Of a DNA stretch of 64,000 nt, positions 34,975 to 45,761 are shown in pieces. Below the pieces are notes generated by a model that saw nothing but the letters and a program-made list of their open reading frames with translations, had not been told where the DNA came from and ran no database searches. Every line of letters starts with the position of its first letter. Position 1 is the stretch's first letter. Both the position numbers and the translations under genes were made by a program. The DNA comes from Symsagittifera roscoffensis (Eukaryota; Xenacoelomorpha; Acoela; Convolutidae), in the NCBI RefSeq assembly GCF_963678635.1, contig NW_026971330.1, forward strand, positions 46,294 through 110,293. The letters are read 5' to 3'.

Positions 34975-36366
34975 TTATAATTCAACTCTCTTTAATTTTT
35001 TAGATTGTGGGATGAATGTTTTGTGATTTTTACGCTGTTGATTTCTAAATCGTGATGATTCTCTGTGTTCTGATTTTTCTATTTGTTCTTCTGTTAAGCT
35101 TTTTTCCATCATTTTCCTGTTTTTTCTTTCTTTTTGAGATATTTTTGGGTCTGGTGTTTTTATATTTTTATGAGTTGTGTTTTGTTTTTGATTTTGTTTA
35201 TGATGAATGTCGTCATGTACATTTGTTTCTTGTTCTGTATATGTATCGTTTTGAATAACTTTTAAACCTGTAAAAGAATACAATTGAGTTAATTCGCGTA
35301 ATGCGTATTCTTTCGGGTAGTAAGGTAATAAACTGTTACCATGTTGAACAATTTCTTTTTTAGTTGAATCTGTGAGTTTATACGTTACGTCAGTGGGTTT
35401 GGCAATTATTTGGTATGGTCCTTTTCGAAGGGGTTGTAATTTTTTAAAGATTCCTTTTTGCGTATTAAAGTTAGGTATTAAAACAAATGTTCCAATTTTT
35501 AAATCTGTGGCTGGCATAAAACGTGAATTAATTTGGCTGTTATTGTTTTGCCTTTGTAACAATTTCTTTGCTACTTTTTGGTAGATTTCCTTGTGCTTTT
35601 TATCTCTATTTAAAATCCATTCGGTATGTGTGCTGGAAGCTTATTTGAGAATTTGTGGATGATGAAAGTGATCTTCATCATGTGTACGTAATGGTAGATT
35701 ATAGCATTTTGAATCTTCATTTGGTTTGCAATGACCTTGTGCGTTTTTGTGAGCATTTGCTGTGAACATAATTGGTTTTCTTGGTTTTTGATTAAAAACC
35801 ATTTCATATGGTGACATTCCTAAAGTTGTCGTTATTTGTGAATTTTATGATAAGGGAAATAATTTTACATCTGCTGACCATTCTGTGTATCGTGTATCAT
35901 TTCCATTAATAATACATCTATGATATTCTTGTAGTGAAAGGTTCATACCTTCGACTAAACCGTTTGTCCAAGGTGCATGAGATGTACGTGGTTTATGTTT
36001 AATGTTGTATAAGTGGCATAGTGTGATAATTTCATTATTAATAAATTTTGTACCGTTGTCTGTAACTAGGATTTCGGGTAATCCAAATTTAGCTATCCAG
36101 TGTTCGTAAAGTGTTGTGTAAGCATAATAAGCATGACAATGTAGTACTGGGTTGAGTGCTACATAGTGTGTGAAGGCATCAACATTGACCATAATGTAGG
36201 AATTTCCTTCAGAGGATGGTGAAATTGGTCCTTTTGTGTCGAATGAAATTGTATGGTTGAAATATAAACTTTGTCCTTTAAAATCTTGTTTCTGTGCTAT
36301 TTGTTTTTGATTAAGATAAGGTTTGTTCAACTGACATATTATAGAATCATTGCATAATACTTTCAT
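34975..36366 (-). pseudogene. Integrase of the minus-strand element
   Basis: The frame starting at 36,366 opens with the C-x6-C half of the zinc-binding head (LCNDSIIC). The core follows with all catalytic residues: D in ISFDTKG, D in LVTDNGTKF and E in NGLVEGMN, at exactly D-35-E spacing. After a stop near 35,845 a shifted frame carries TLGMSPYEMVFNQKPRKP. From 35,562 another frame has an SH3-like C-terminal domain (LKIGTFVLIPNFNTQKGIF, KLQPLRKGPYQIIAKP) and a charged tail ending at 34,975. The family inserts element cDNA into chromosomes. The catalytic core is intact, but frameshifts make the gene dead. Confidence 0.85.
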
Positions 36367-36379
36367 CCAAATTGGGGCA

Positions 36380-38527
36380 TCTGGAAAATAAAAATGTTAA
36401 ATGCTATCAGTATCATACTTAAGGGGAGACAGGGAACTTTAGAATCATTTAATTGATATTCTAAAAGATCTGTATTTTCATTGATTGTTGTGTTTTTAAA
36501 TTTTCGGAAATATCGGAGGAGTGTTTTGTTTCCCAAAATTGTGGTATCAGCTTTTGCTGGTTTTTTTTTATATTTGTGCCAGGATTTGAGTTGTCTAATT
36601 ACTGGGTGAAAATTTTGATTTGTTTTAAAAGTTCAAGTGAAATTTTTTCTGTTGGTGGGAGAAAAATATTATCAATAACTAGTTTTGATAGAAGAATTGT
36701 GTCAAGTGGGCCATGGAGGTTAAAGTTTTGATTTATTGAGTATTTGAATAATTTGTTTGTGGTCCTGATAAATTTATTTTATCGGTCAGATTTTTTTTTC
36801 TTTATGCGGTTGTTGTTTTATTTTATTTTGTTCAGTATCATTTTTTATCCATTGTGAGTATGGAATTGGTTTAAAGGTAGATGTACCTAATAAATCAACT
36901 TCATAGTGATTATTTTGGCAATCTAGCTAGAGTGGAAAATGTTGTAGATTATTTAATTGTGATTGATCAATGTCAGTTTTTACTGTGTATTTGCATTCTA
37001 ATCGGGGTGATGTTTCATCTTTTGCGAGATAAAATTTGATATTTTTTGGTATTTCAACTGTAGCTTTTCATGTAAGTAGTTCAGGTGGCGTATTTCTACT
37101 TAATGTATCTGGTAATGCACGGTTTTTTCCTGCTGTCCAAACTATATGTAAGTTTGTGAATTTTATTAAGATTAATTGAAATCTATAAACTCTATGGTTA
37201 GGATTTGATTTTTGTGGGAAAAAAATTATAATTATTTATGATCTGTAAATAAAACTGTTCGGTGTTTTGATCCAAGTATCAGATATTCGTATTCTGTAAG
37301 TGTGTATATTATAGCTGTACACTCTCTCATTAGAGTAGAGAGTCGTAGCTCGGCTTGTGTGAATTATCGTGAATTTGCTGATATAAGATTCATTTTATTT
37401 GTTCCACTATGTGATTGTAATAATGCTGCGCCGATGCCAAAATTTGAAGCATCGCACATTGCATAGAATGGTTGGTTTGGATCTGGAATTGTGTTTGAAA
37501 TTTGTTCTGTCACAAGTTTTTAATTTCTTCCAATCGTGTTTGATGTTCAGTGGTCCATTCAAAATTATTTTGTTGTCTGAGGATGTTATAGAAAGGTCTT
37601 AAGTATGATTGCACTTTGTAAATATATTTACTTAAGAAATTCGATATTCAAAGGAATTCTTGGATTTTTTTTATTTGTAGGTAGTTGAAGTTTTTAAATT
37701 GCATCAATGCGTGATTTTAGTGGAGTGATAGTGTTTCGTTCGAAATTATGTCCTAAAACTTTAACGCATGTTAAGAAGAAATGTGATTTATTGGGGGCTG
37801 TTTTCAGATTTTTGTTCTGAAGTATTTTATGATATTGTTCCAAAACTGTAAACATTTCGTCTTAAGTTTGTGATTGCATGAAAACATCATCTAAATATGT
37901 GATTGCTTTTTTCTTGAGTATTAGTGGTCTAAAAGTTTTACTCATGAAAGCTGAAAAAGCTACTGGTCCTATGGATATTCCATAGAATAATCAGTTAAAT
38001 TCGTATTGTTGATTTCCAATAACAAAGTTTGTAAATCGTCGTGATTGTTCATCTATTGGCATTTGATTGTAAGCTTTATTCATGTCTGCGGTTGTGAAGT
38101 ACTTACCATTTATCTTTGTTAAGATAAATTGTATTGGTTCAATGAGCCAATTACATTTTGATTCGTCAATTAGTGAATTGAGATATCTAGCGTCTAAAAC
38201 CATTTTTAGTGATTCACCTTTTGCTAGAATGATAACAGGGTTGATGAAGGTATTACCTTTTGGTTGTTCTTCTTTATTTACTGGCGATATAATTTCGTAT
38301 TGTTCTAAAATGTCAAGTAAACTATTTACCTTGTCGTGTAAGTGAATCGGTACTTTACTTGCTTTTTGTTTTTTGAAAACTGCGTCAGGTTTTAATGGAA
38401 GGTGTAGTGATGAACTAATTTTTCCAACGTCAAATTTTGATGTTGTGTAGACTGTTGAACACTTTATCAGTTGCTTAGCTAATTTGTCAAATTCACTTTG
38501 CGTTATTTGTGAATGTTGAAAAAAAAA
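36380..38527 (-). pseudogene. Reverse transcriptase / RNase H of the minus-strand element
   Basis: The 38,527-37,991 frame carries the RT fingers and palm (ITQSEFDKLAKQ, NTFINPVIILAKGESLKMVL, DARYLNSLIDESKC, TTADMNKAYNQMPID), then ends where TGA replaces the expected Trp. In the same frame, YLDD with its two Asp is intact near 37,900. RNase H follows around 37,430-37,480 (FYAMCDASNFGIGAALLQ) and 37,230-37,390 with more stops. Upstream the reading frame is interrupted by the insert at 38,532 and resumes at 42,104. Ty3/Gypsy-type by motif order. Confidence 0.85.
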
Positions 38528-38531
38528 CATT

Positions 38532-41500
38532 TGTGACATTCGACCAGAATGGACCAAAATGCAGATTCAGCATATTCGAGTTTTTAGCAGCGAACCTTTT
38601 AAACGATAAACAACGTTATTGGGACGATTAGTCAAACGGTGAAGGTCAAGATATTCTGGTATTTTAAAATTTTAAAAATTCGAAGTATGACGTCATATTT
38701 CTGAGAAACGTCAGAAATGGCTATTTCGATAGAAAACCAAAACAAAACACAATAACATTAGTTGCGATAGCGTGAACAACGAGAATTGTGCTTGAAAAAC
38801 AACGACGAATTGCACAAGTAGCAGAGACCGCTCCGAGTTGCAACTATTGTGTCGCTACAATAATTGCAAGGCCGTTGCGAACAACGGTGAAGGGTGGAAA
38901 ACCAGCCTTCCAGAAGGATAATAAGAGCCTTATTTCCCCGGATTCAGGAATCCGGAGGGGTCTCGGGACTGAATTTTTCATTAATTTATATAAACTTTTA
39001 GCTTCCCTGTCATGTCTTGAGTTGAATTTATTTAACATCTGAATTCATTTTGCTAGGATGAGAAGCTAGGAGCTAGGAGTTGGGGGAAAGGGTTGATCCA
39101 TCTTCGATGGAGATGATGATTTTTATCTACTGAACAAAAACAATAATAATTCAATAAGTAGTAATAGCCCTGATTTTAGGAGTGACCTCGTGGTCTGGGG
39201 ATACTGAGACCCAGCCATGAGCTCACTATTTTTGCATGTAATTATGTTAATTTGAGTGTTTTGATCGAATCCGAAAGCAGTAACGTTTTTTGTCTACCCG
39301 ATGTTAGAAAGACCACCGAAAGTACTGGCTTGGTAGAGACGGTTAAAAACATGTAAAGCTCTGTTTAGACGTTAGCCAGTCGTCTTAGGACTTAGTTTTA
39401 TTTTCCGTCGATATGTATCTTCCGGGCGAATGTTACATAGATGTTTTTATGGCGCTCCTGGGTGTTATTCTTTTTTAACATCATGACCAGCAGAACCGTT
39501 AACGAGCACTCCGCGCCGAGCGGATGCTCACATTAAAGCCCTTAATAGGCCTAAGCCGCCGGGGTGGAAGGGTATATCGGAACGCGGAAGCCTTCCGGAT
39601 TACCGTGAATAGCTTTTTAACCTAGTTAAGACCGAAAATTCACGAACCAGGAAGGGTGGGGGGATCGGCCATCCCCTCGTTCCCTGAGAGGTTTGTGACC
39701 AGAAACACTTAAAGATATATATAAAACCAAACAAAAAGTAGTATAGTACCCAAGAAAAACAAAAAACATAAAAAAATAACCGAAAAAACCAAAAAAAGTT
39801 TAAAAAAAAAGTAAAAAATCAGTAGAAATCATCCCCCCAGACAAGATGTGATCCGACCCTCCTGTTTTTTGTTGATAGATATATTGTTGTTACAGGCATA
39901 AAAAATCAGTAGAAATCATCCTCCCAGACAAGATGTGATCCGACCCTCCCGTTTTTTGTTGATAGATATATTGTTGTTACAGGCATTTTTATCAGTCAGG
40001 ATCGTTACGATAAATTTTGTAGCCCGTTTGTGAGGCCTGTACTGTAGGGTTATTTGAGCATTTAAGCACGTTAATGCTAAATTGCGCTCAATCCGGAAGG
40101 GTCTGCCGATTTGCGCTCAATCCGGAAGGGTCTTGGGAGAAGACTGATCCGGCAAGCAGTACAAAGAGCAACAAGAAAGGGCTCAACGACAACACAACAA
40201 TCGACTGTTGGGTATCGTTAACAAGTTTTGTATCCCTTTTGGTACAAATAGTAAGATAGTAATCTGTGGGGTGCTCGACAGAGCTGCACTGTAGTGACCC
40301 TTCACCGAACTTCGAATATCCGAGTTAAGCACCTTAATTCGGATATCAAACAAACCCGGAGGGTTTTAGTATTACTAATATTATTACTTATATAGCCTAT
40401 AGTAATAATCCTATATCGTTTTTTAGTGAAAAACACAAGAAGAAGCAGACCGGTTTCAAGGGTCAAAATAGCAATATTTTGATCCCCCCACAAATCGCGA
40501 TTTTTGAGATATCGATATTTTTTGAAACGGAAAAAGCGCTAACTTAGTGTGTTACATCGTAACTGCACTACTATAATAGATAGGACCGGTTAAGTTTAGT
40601 TCGGAAGTGGTTGAAACTATTTTGGGACCAAAAACCGAATTTTCGTGATTTTTGAGAAAACGAAACACTATAAGTTCAGAAAATTTTTACAGGACAGTAA
40701 AAATAGTTGTTCGGACAACGTCCACTAGTGAATCTACAAGTTTTAACACCCGCTACCCGAGAGCCTTCCGGGTTGCAGAGAAGTCGAACTTAACGTGTTT
40801 GATTTGGAGGATTCATCAATCCGGAGGGGTCCAGGTAGCATAGTTTTTCGCAAATTTTTTTTCAACTAAAGCGTTTAAGATCAGGTTTTTTGCATTGAAC
40901 TAGAAGAGTATAGGCCTTCTGAGCTCGGATCAATAATTTTCAAGTCGAAAAGAACAGAATTGCGGAAAAAGTTAGGCGGAACCTATAAGAGAGAAATTTC
41001 TTGACTTTAGAAAAATTTTAGTTAATAACTTTGGAAATACTGGGCATATCCAGTTGACCTTGGTACCAATAGATCAGAAATTAGCTGAGCTTACTGATAG
41101 GGACAAAAGAGTTTTCAAAAAAGTGAGCGTGAAAATTTTTTGAGATTGTTTTTCGCAAATTCACCAATTTGGGAGGGTAGACCCTTCACGTTTTATAAAT
41201 TTTTTTTAGGAAAGCCCTTACACCCCTACCAAAAGGTAATAGCGGTTGAATAAAGTAACTTTAGGCTGTTCTAGACGAAAAGGGAAGGCTAAAGGCACAG
41301 GAAAACCTTAATCGAGCCGAAGTTAGGCTAGCGATAAAACCCTTCACCGTTAGCGTGAATTGTCAAATAAGAGGCTTAACTTCAATCCGGAAGGGTCTAG
41401 GAAAGCATAGCATACCCTTCCTAGTTAAATGAAAAAGCAAAATAGCATCGGAGAACGTATCCGGAGGGGTATAGGTTGAAAGAAGGAAATCTCCGAAAAG

Positions 41501-42100
41501 CTACAAAACCAGAGGGCTCCCAATCCGGACGGGTCTTGTTTTCACAAAACCGGAGGGGTCCCAATCCGGAGGGGTATTATATTTACTAACTCAGAGGGGT
41601 CCAAATCCGGAGGGGCCTAAATTTTGCTAGTCCGGAAGGGTCCTATTTTTGCCAATCTGGAGGGGTATTATTATAAAAAGACTTAGGTAAACAGAAGAAA
41701 GTCTACAGTGAGAGGTATTAGGTTATTAGCAGACAGGCTAGGAATCAGTGACTGCACTGGTAACTTGCCTTTCAATAAAAACTAGACCGAAACAAAACAG
41801 GTCCGAACTCGGATATTCGCGACACTAAGCCTAAACCAAAAAGAGCGTAATTCATTGGTGTGGATTGAAACCCAATACCTTTTTGTGAAAAGTGACTGCC
41901 CTGAGTATTTTAGTAGGTCTAGCACGGGCAGTCCGAAGGCAGATAGGTAACACAGTACTCGGTGGGTGTTATAGACGCCCACTTGAGAAAATTACTGCCT
42001 TGAAAACTTTGTCTGTTTGGTGCAGCACCGAGCAGGGAAAGCTTTTTCTTTAAAAGACGAGTTCGAATATTGTACTGCGACCGACTAAAAGTACAATACA
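38532..42100 (+). mobile_element. Candidate 3.6-kb solo LTR inserted in the minus-strand RT
   Basis: The insert begins TGTGACATTCG and ends GTACAATACA (TG...CA). Flanks are CATT on the left and CATA on the right, a 4-bp target duplication with one mismatch. Removing it rejoins minus-strand RT coding sequence on either side, with one base needed in an adjacent homopolymer. It has no convincing ORF over 3.6 kb, base composition differs from both neighbours, and it carries at least a dozen CCGGAGGGG-like motifs and a hairpin CCGGATT/AATCCGG (38,938-38,956). Alternatives: a non-autonomous element, or the 5' part of the plus-strand giant element. Confidence 0.5.
39819..39985. repeat. 87-bp tandem duplication
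   Basis: TCAGTAGAAATCATCC followed by CCCAGACAAGATGTGATCCG occurs at 39,819 and again at 39,906, running to TTGTTGTTACAGGCAT in both. Two mismatches are visible. It lies inside the candidate solo LTR and would help type related copies. Confidence 0.9.
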
Positions 42101-42103
42101 CAT

Positions 42104-42234
42104 ACGTTTTTTTCATAGAGGTTTTCGTATTCTGTCATTATATATTTTTTTGTTTCTGATTTTAAATCAAAATTATTTGTGCTTGATCCGGTAGTGAGTA
42201 CACTATCTTTTAAATTGACTGATAACATCATATT
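42104..42234 (-). pseudogene. Displaced N-terminal piece of the minus-strand pol
   Basis: The minus strand is open for about 40 codons from ATG 42,234 (MMLSVNLKDSVLTTGSSTNN) to TEYENLYEKN, where the 38,532-42,100 insert interrupts it. The continuation into FFQHSQITQ at 38,527 requires one extra T in a T run. The high AT content matches the minus-strand element. The frame is short, so the coding claim is moderate. Confidence 0.45.
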
Positions 42235-42374
42235 GTGCTAGTTCTCAAATCTTATGACCGATAATCGGTTAGTGTGAATAAATTATATACAAACTGTACT
42301 CTGATAACATACAGGGATTCGTGCTCACTCATTTACAGAATCTTGTGAAATTTATTGTGTTGTATCATTATTAT

Positions 42375-42393
42375 TGGTGGTCAAACTATAAGG
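42375..42393 (+). promoter_or_regulatory. Possible tRNA primer-binding site
   Basis: TGGTGGTCAAACTATAAGG begins with the TGG expected opposite a tRNA CCA end and lies 52 nt before the first gag ATG. I cannot match it to a particular tRNA, and no LTR of normal size sits upstream. Low confidence. Confidence 0.22.
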
Positions 42394-42444
42394 TCACTAG
42401 CAATCGAATTGAGTGTATAGGCATTAAGAAGTGACAAATTGAGA

Positions 42445-44262
42445 ATGAGTCTAGACAAGTCAAGGATACCTAAACGAGGTGATAGCTCTAGGAAATTTAT
42501 AGCTAAAAAGCAAAGAAAAACAATGACTGACCCTTTTGTGGATCGGATCAATCGAGCTCGGACCGACAAAGTGGAGACGGTTTCAGGCAGTATGGTTGAA
42601 ACGAGGAGTCAGAAGACCTCAGAAGAGAGAAAAGAAATGTTAGAAATGGAGGTCAATACGGACCAGGCCATGAATGACAACCAGGAAGTACATGGACTGG
42701 AAGGGAGAGGCAGAAGGCTGGCGAGTGAATCTACTCCGGTAGAACAAGGCCATGATTTTGCCAATTCCACCGGGACATTGGATCGAGAGGAGATGTCGGA
42801 ACTGTCCGACATTTCAACTGAAATTGTGGCAACTAGAAGATCTCCAACAGACAACACCATGATGGCAGGCGGGACTGGGAAACAAACAACGTCATCATCG
42901 TTTTCAGAAAGAATCAGGAACACCTTAGGGAACATCTTTCCATTCACCATGGGAGTGGGCACAGGAAATGAAGGTGAATCCCAGGAGGAGGAGGAGGACG
43001 ACGAAGAGCAAGTGGACTTTGGGTCTCAAGTCAGCCTCAATAGTTCGACCCAGGAGATTGAGGCATACGTCGAAAGAGAGACTGGAACCATGGACAAATT
43101 TGGTGTGGTGAGAACGATAAGAAAAGAGGTAAACACACCGGGCCAGTCGAGAGGTTTCGCGATTATGACAAATTAAGAGCCGCAAACTGGGGAGAGTAGA
43201 AACAGAGGGCTAGGCAATGCATTGGCGGATCCTGAGGTGGATAATGAAAAGACGTCGAGGCAGAGAGTCAAGGCCCGAATCTCGACCAGCACGAAGCTAC
43301 CTGGGACCGACAGGGTTACACCGCCACTGGTGACGCCACTCGTGGATAACGGGGCAGCACTAGAAGAAGCCTTGAACAACATAGTGGACAGTTTAGGAGA
43401 ACAAAATGAACAGATGTCCATAAGATTGAGTGAACTAGAAAGAGCAGTTCACATTGAAAGAGAAAGTCTGCGGGAAGAAATAAACCGCAAAAGACAAGAA
43501 GTTGGTAGGAGCGAAAAGCGCTTGAAAGAAAGAACGGACAAGCATATAGCGAAGAACTTGTCGCGAATGACAAGAGAAGCGGAACAGAGAAAGTTACGCT
43601 TAAGAGACGACATGGAGAAGTTAAGAATTCAGCAAGAGCAGTCTCTGGGGACTCTTGACACAAAGATAGACGCGATGATGGAGAGGCGAACTCAGGCTAT
43701 CATGGATAGGTTGGCCGGGCTACTAAGCAGCAAGATTGGACCAAAAGAAGGGGAACCGAACTCGGGAGGTCCCAGCAGGGAGCCGAAGGTGAACTTCAAT
43801 GACCATCAAAAGAGGAGGTCATATGGATCCACTAGAGGAAGGGGCAGTTCTTCAGGCTATGCCACAAGGGATAATAGAACATGGAGCCCGAACAGTAGAG
43901 CAAGTTCAATGGGGAACAGACAGACCTCTAACGAACGACCAACGCAAGGCACACATGCGACTGGGAGAAGTGATTCAGGTAACAGGAGACATGCGGGCCG
44001 AGGGGGGAGTCATATGGGCCAAGGGGGAAACACTCACGGCGATTCGGATTGCAGGGATGCACCGCATACAGAGCCTTTGACAAGGTGTGAGGTCACTCAG
44101 GCGGGACACTCAAGGGATGCTACGGCAATGGCCACAGCCTTTGAACCCCTAAACAGGTCTTTGGAGACATTCCTTACAAGGTTATCCAGAACCAATGAAC
44201 GCAGTGAGAAGTCCAGAAGAGTCTTTAAGAAACCAAGATGCTATAAAGATGAATCTGGATAG
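42445..44262 (+). pseudogene. Gag, N-terminal half (in-frame stop at 43,174)
   Basis: ATG 42,445 opens a frame continuous to 44,262 except for one TAA at 43,174. Residues 1-243 are hydrophilic with an acidic run (EGESQEEEEDDEEQVDFG). After the stop comes a long coiled coil (about 43,390-43,730: QMSIRLSELERAVHIERESL, LRDDMEKLRIQQEQSLG), then a Gly/Ser/Arg-rich stretch (RRSYGSTRGRGSSSGYATRD) suited to RNA binding. It ends KKPRCYKDESG just before a frameshift into the capsid-like part. The acidic head and coiled coil are unusual additions to Gypsy Gag. No viral-type myristoylation signal is seen. Confidence 0.65.
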
Positions 44263-45761
44263 AGGTAATGAAACTGCATTTCGAGGAAGAGGACTTGTCG
44301 GAAAGACAGGAACGCAGTGCGCTCACCAGTAACTTGGAAGGGACAGCCCTGAACTGTGTCATGGCCAAGAAGCAATATCAGTGTGACACAGCTGAGAAGA
44401 TCTTCGAAATCTTGTTAAACCGTTTTGGATCAGGGGTGCAGGGGCACCAGACGATGATGCGCTTCGAGAAACGGAGGCAACGAGAGGATGAAACGATAGA
44501 CAAGTTTCTAGATGACTTGGAAATGCTGAGAAGACGCAGCCAACCGGATTAGTCAAATCGAATGATGAACCTGGCAGTAGCCTCAAAATTCATCACTGGT
44601 GTGAAGAATGATGAACTTCGGACAAGGCTGACAACGCATTACACACCACTATCAACCAATGCGCCAACACCAGAGGAGTTGAGGCTCAAGACAAAAGAAT
44701 ATCTTTTATTGAAACCTCCTTCGAGATCTGGATACTACAAGAACAATTATGGCAATTTTAACAACGGACCAGCAAACCAAGGGAACAACTGGTAGAAACC
44801 GAGGGATGATATGGACAAGAGACGCTCTTGTGCAAATTGCAGTTCAACGGACCACCATGTGTCAGCATGCCCAACTTACAAACAAGGCATGAAAGCAATA
44901 GACTTTAGCCTCGAGGACGAAGATGCGTCAGAATTGGACCATGAGGATTTCATGAGAGGAGTAATTGCGAAATTCGGCCCGAGGTGTTTCTTTTGCAACT
45001 TGGAAGGTCATTTTAAATCAGATTGTCCGCAAATCTGGGATGCAGTGGCAGACATCAAGCATCCAAGGCATGAAGAAGCTTTGTCAGGAGTGAAAGCCAG
45101 CAAGGCTCGCCTGTTGAGTGAAGCGGAGGCACGCAGAAAAGATAAACCTCAAGAGCTGGCGGCAAAGAAAATGCAAGCGGTAACAGAAGAGACACAAGAA
45201 CCGGAACCAGCAACTGCGGCCGATGACTTCAAGATTGATTATAGGGCAGCCGCGAGGGATGCTCTAAATAGGGTGCAGCAGGAACTGGTGACGAAAGAGA
45301 TCGAACAAAAAATGAAACTTGAACTGGAGAATGAGAAACTACAGGAGCAACGGAATACCTTCGAAGCAACGGAGGTCGAGGAGACTAAAGCACCAAGCAG
45401 TTTGAGCATGAAACTTAATGTGATCTCCGGTCAAAGGTTCGGCATGGTGCCACAAAGAAGCAAGATACTGTCGATAATCTCAGTGGCTGGACATCAGGTA
45501 ATCAGAAATCTGAGTGAACCATCCGAGTTCACTTTGATGCATTTGGACACATATGCAGATTATCTGAGGCAGGTGGAGCCACGCACTGAGTCGAGAGCTG
45601 TGCGAGCACTACTAACACCAGGTGACCCTCGCATGAAGAAACTTCATGGACGCTACCTGGAGGTCTGTGGGCCGTATCAAGTGATGCTGAACGTGGATGG
45701 AATCAGCATCTACACTAGGACTTATGTAACAACAGACAGTGACCAGATAGGGCAGATCTAA
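44250..45761 (+). pseudogene. Gag, capsid-like and nucleocapsid part
   Basis: The frame resumes as IWIEVMKLHFEEED with a retrotransposon-Gag pattern (LEGTALNCVMAKKQ, EILLNRFGSG, KRRQREDETIDKFLDDLEML). It passes in-frame TAG codons at 44,550 and 44,793. Two zinc knuckles follow, CANCSSTDHHVSAC near 44,829 and CFFCNLEGHFKSDC near 44,990, both perfect CX2CX4HX4C. A charged helical region and about 120 residues of unknown fold end at TAA 45,759. That TAA lies exactly between nucleocapsid and protease in the same frame, so it could be the natural gag/pol boundary rather than damage. Confidence 0.85.

Larger units (their letters stand above)
28250..42234 (-). mobile_element. Decayed minus-strand Gypsy-like element with envelope-like gene
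   Basis: The order on the minus strand is the pol N-terminus (42,104-42,234), RT/RNase H, integrase, ORF-X, an envelope-like gene and ORF-Y, then about 1 kb of AT-rich non-coding DNA. All parts share high AT content and AT-ending codons, unlike the plus-strand element. The gag and 5' end are missing, apparently displaced by the plus-strand element at about 42,235. RT is interrupted by the insert 38,532-42,100. The 5' boundary is the junction; the 3' boundary (about 28,250) is a guess. Region 28,250-29,308 holds no gene. Confidence 0.75.

Noticed and set aside
42237-42367. 131-bp TG...CA stretch as the 5' LTR of the giant element
   Set aside because: Too short for an LTR of such an element and no second copy inside the window to test it.
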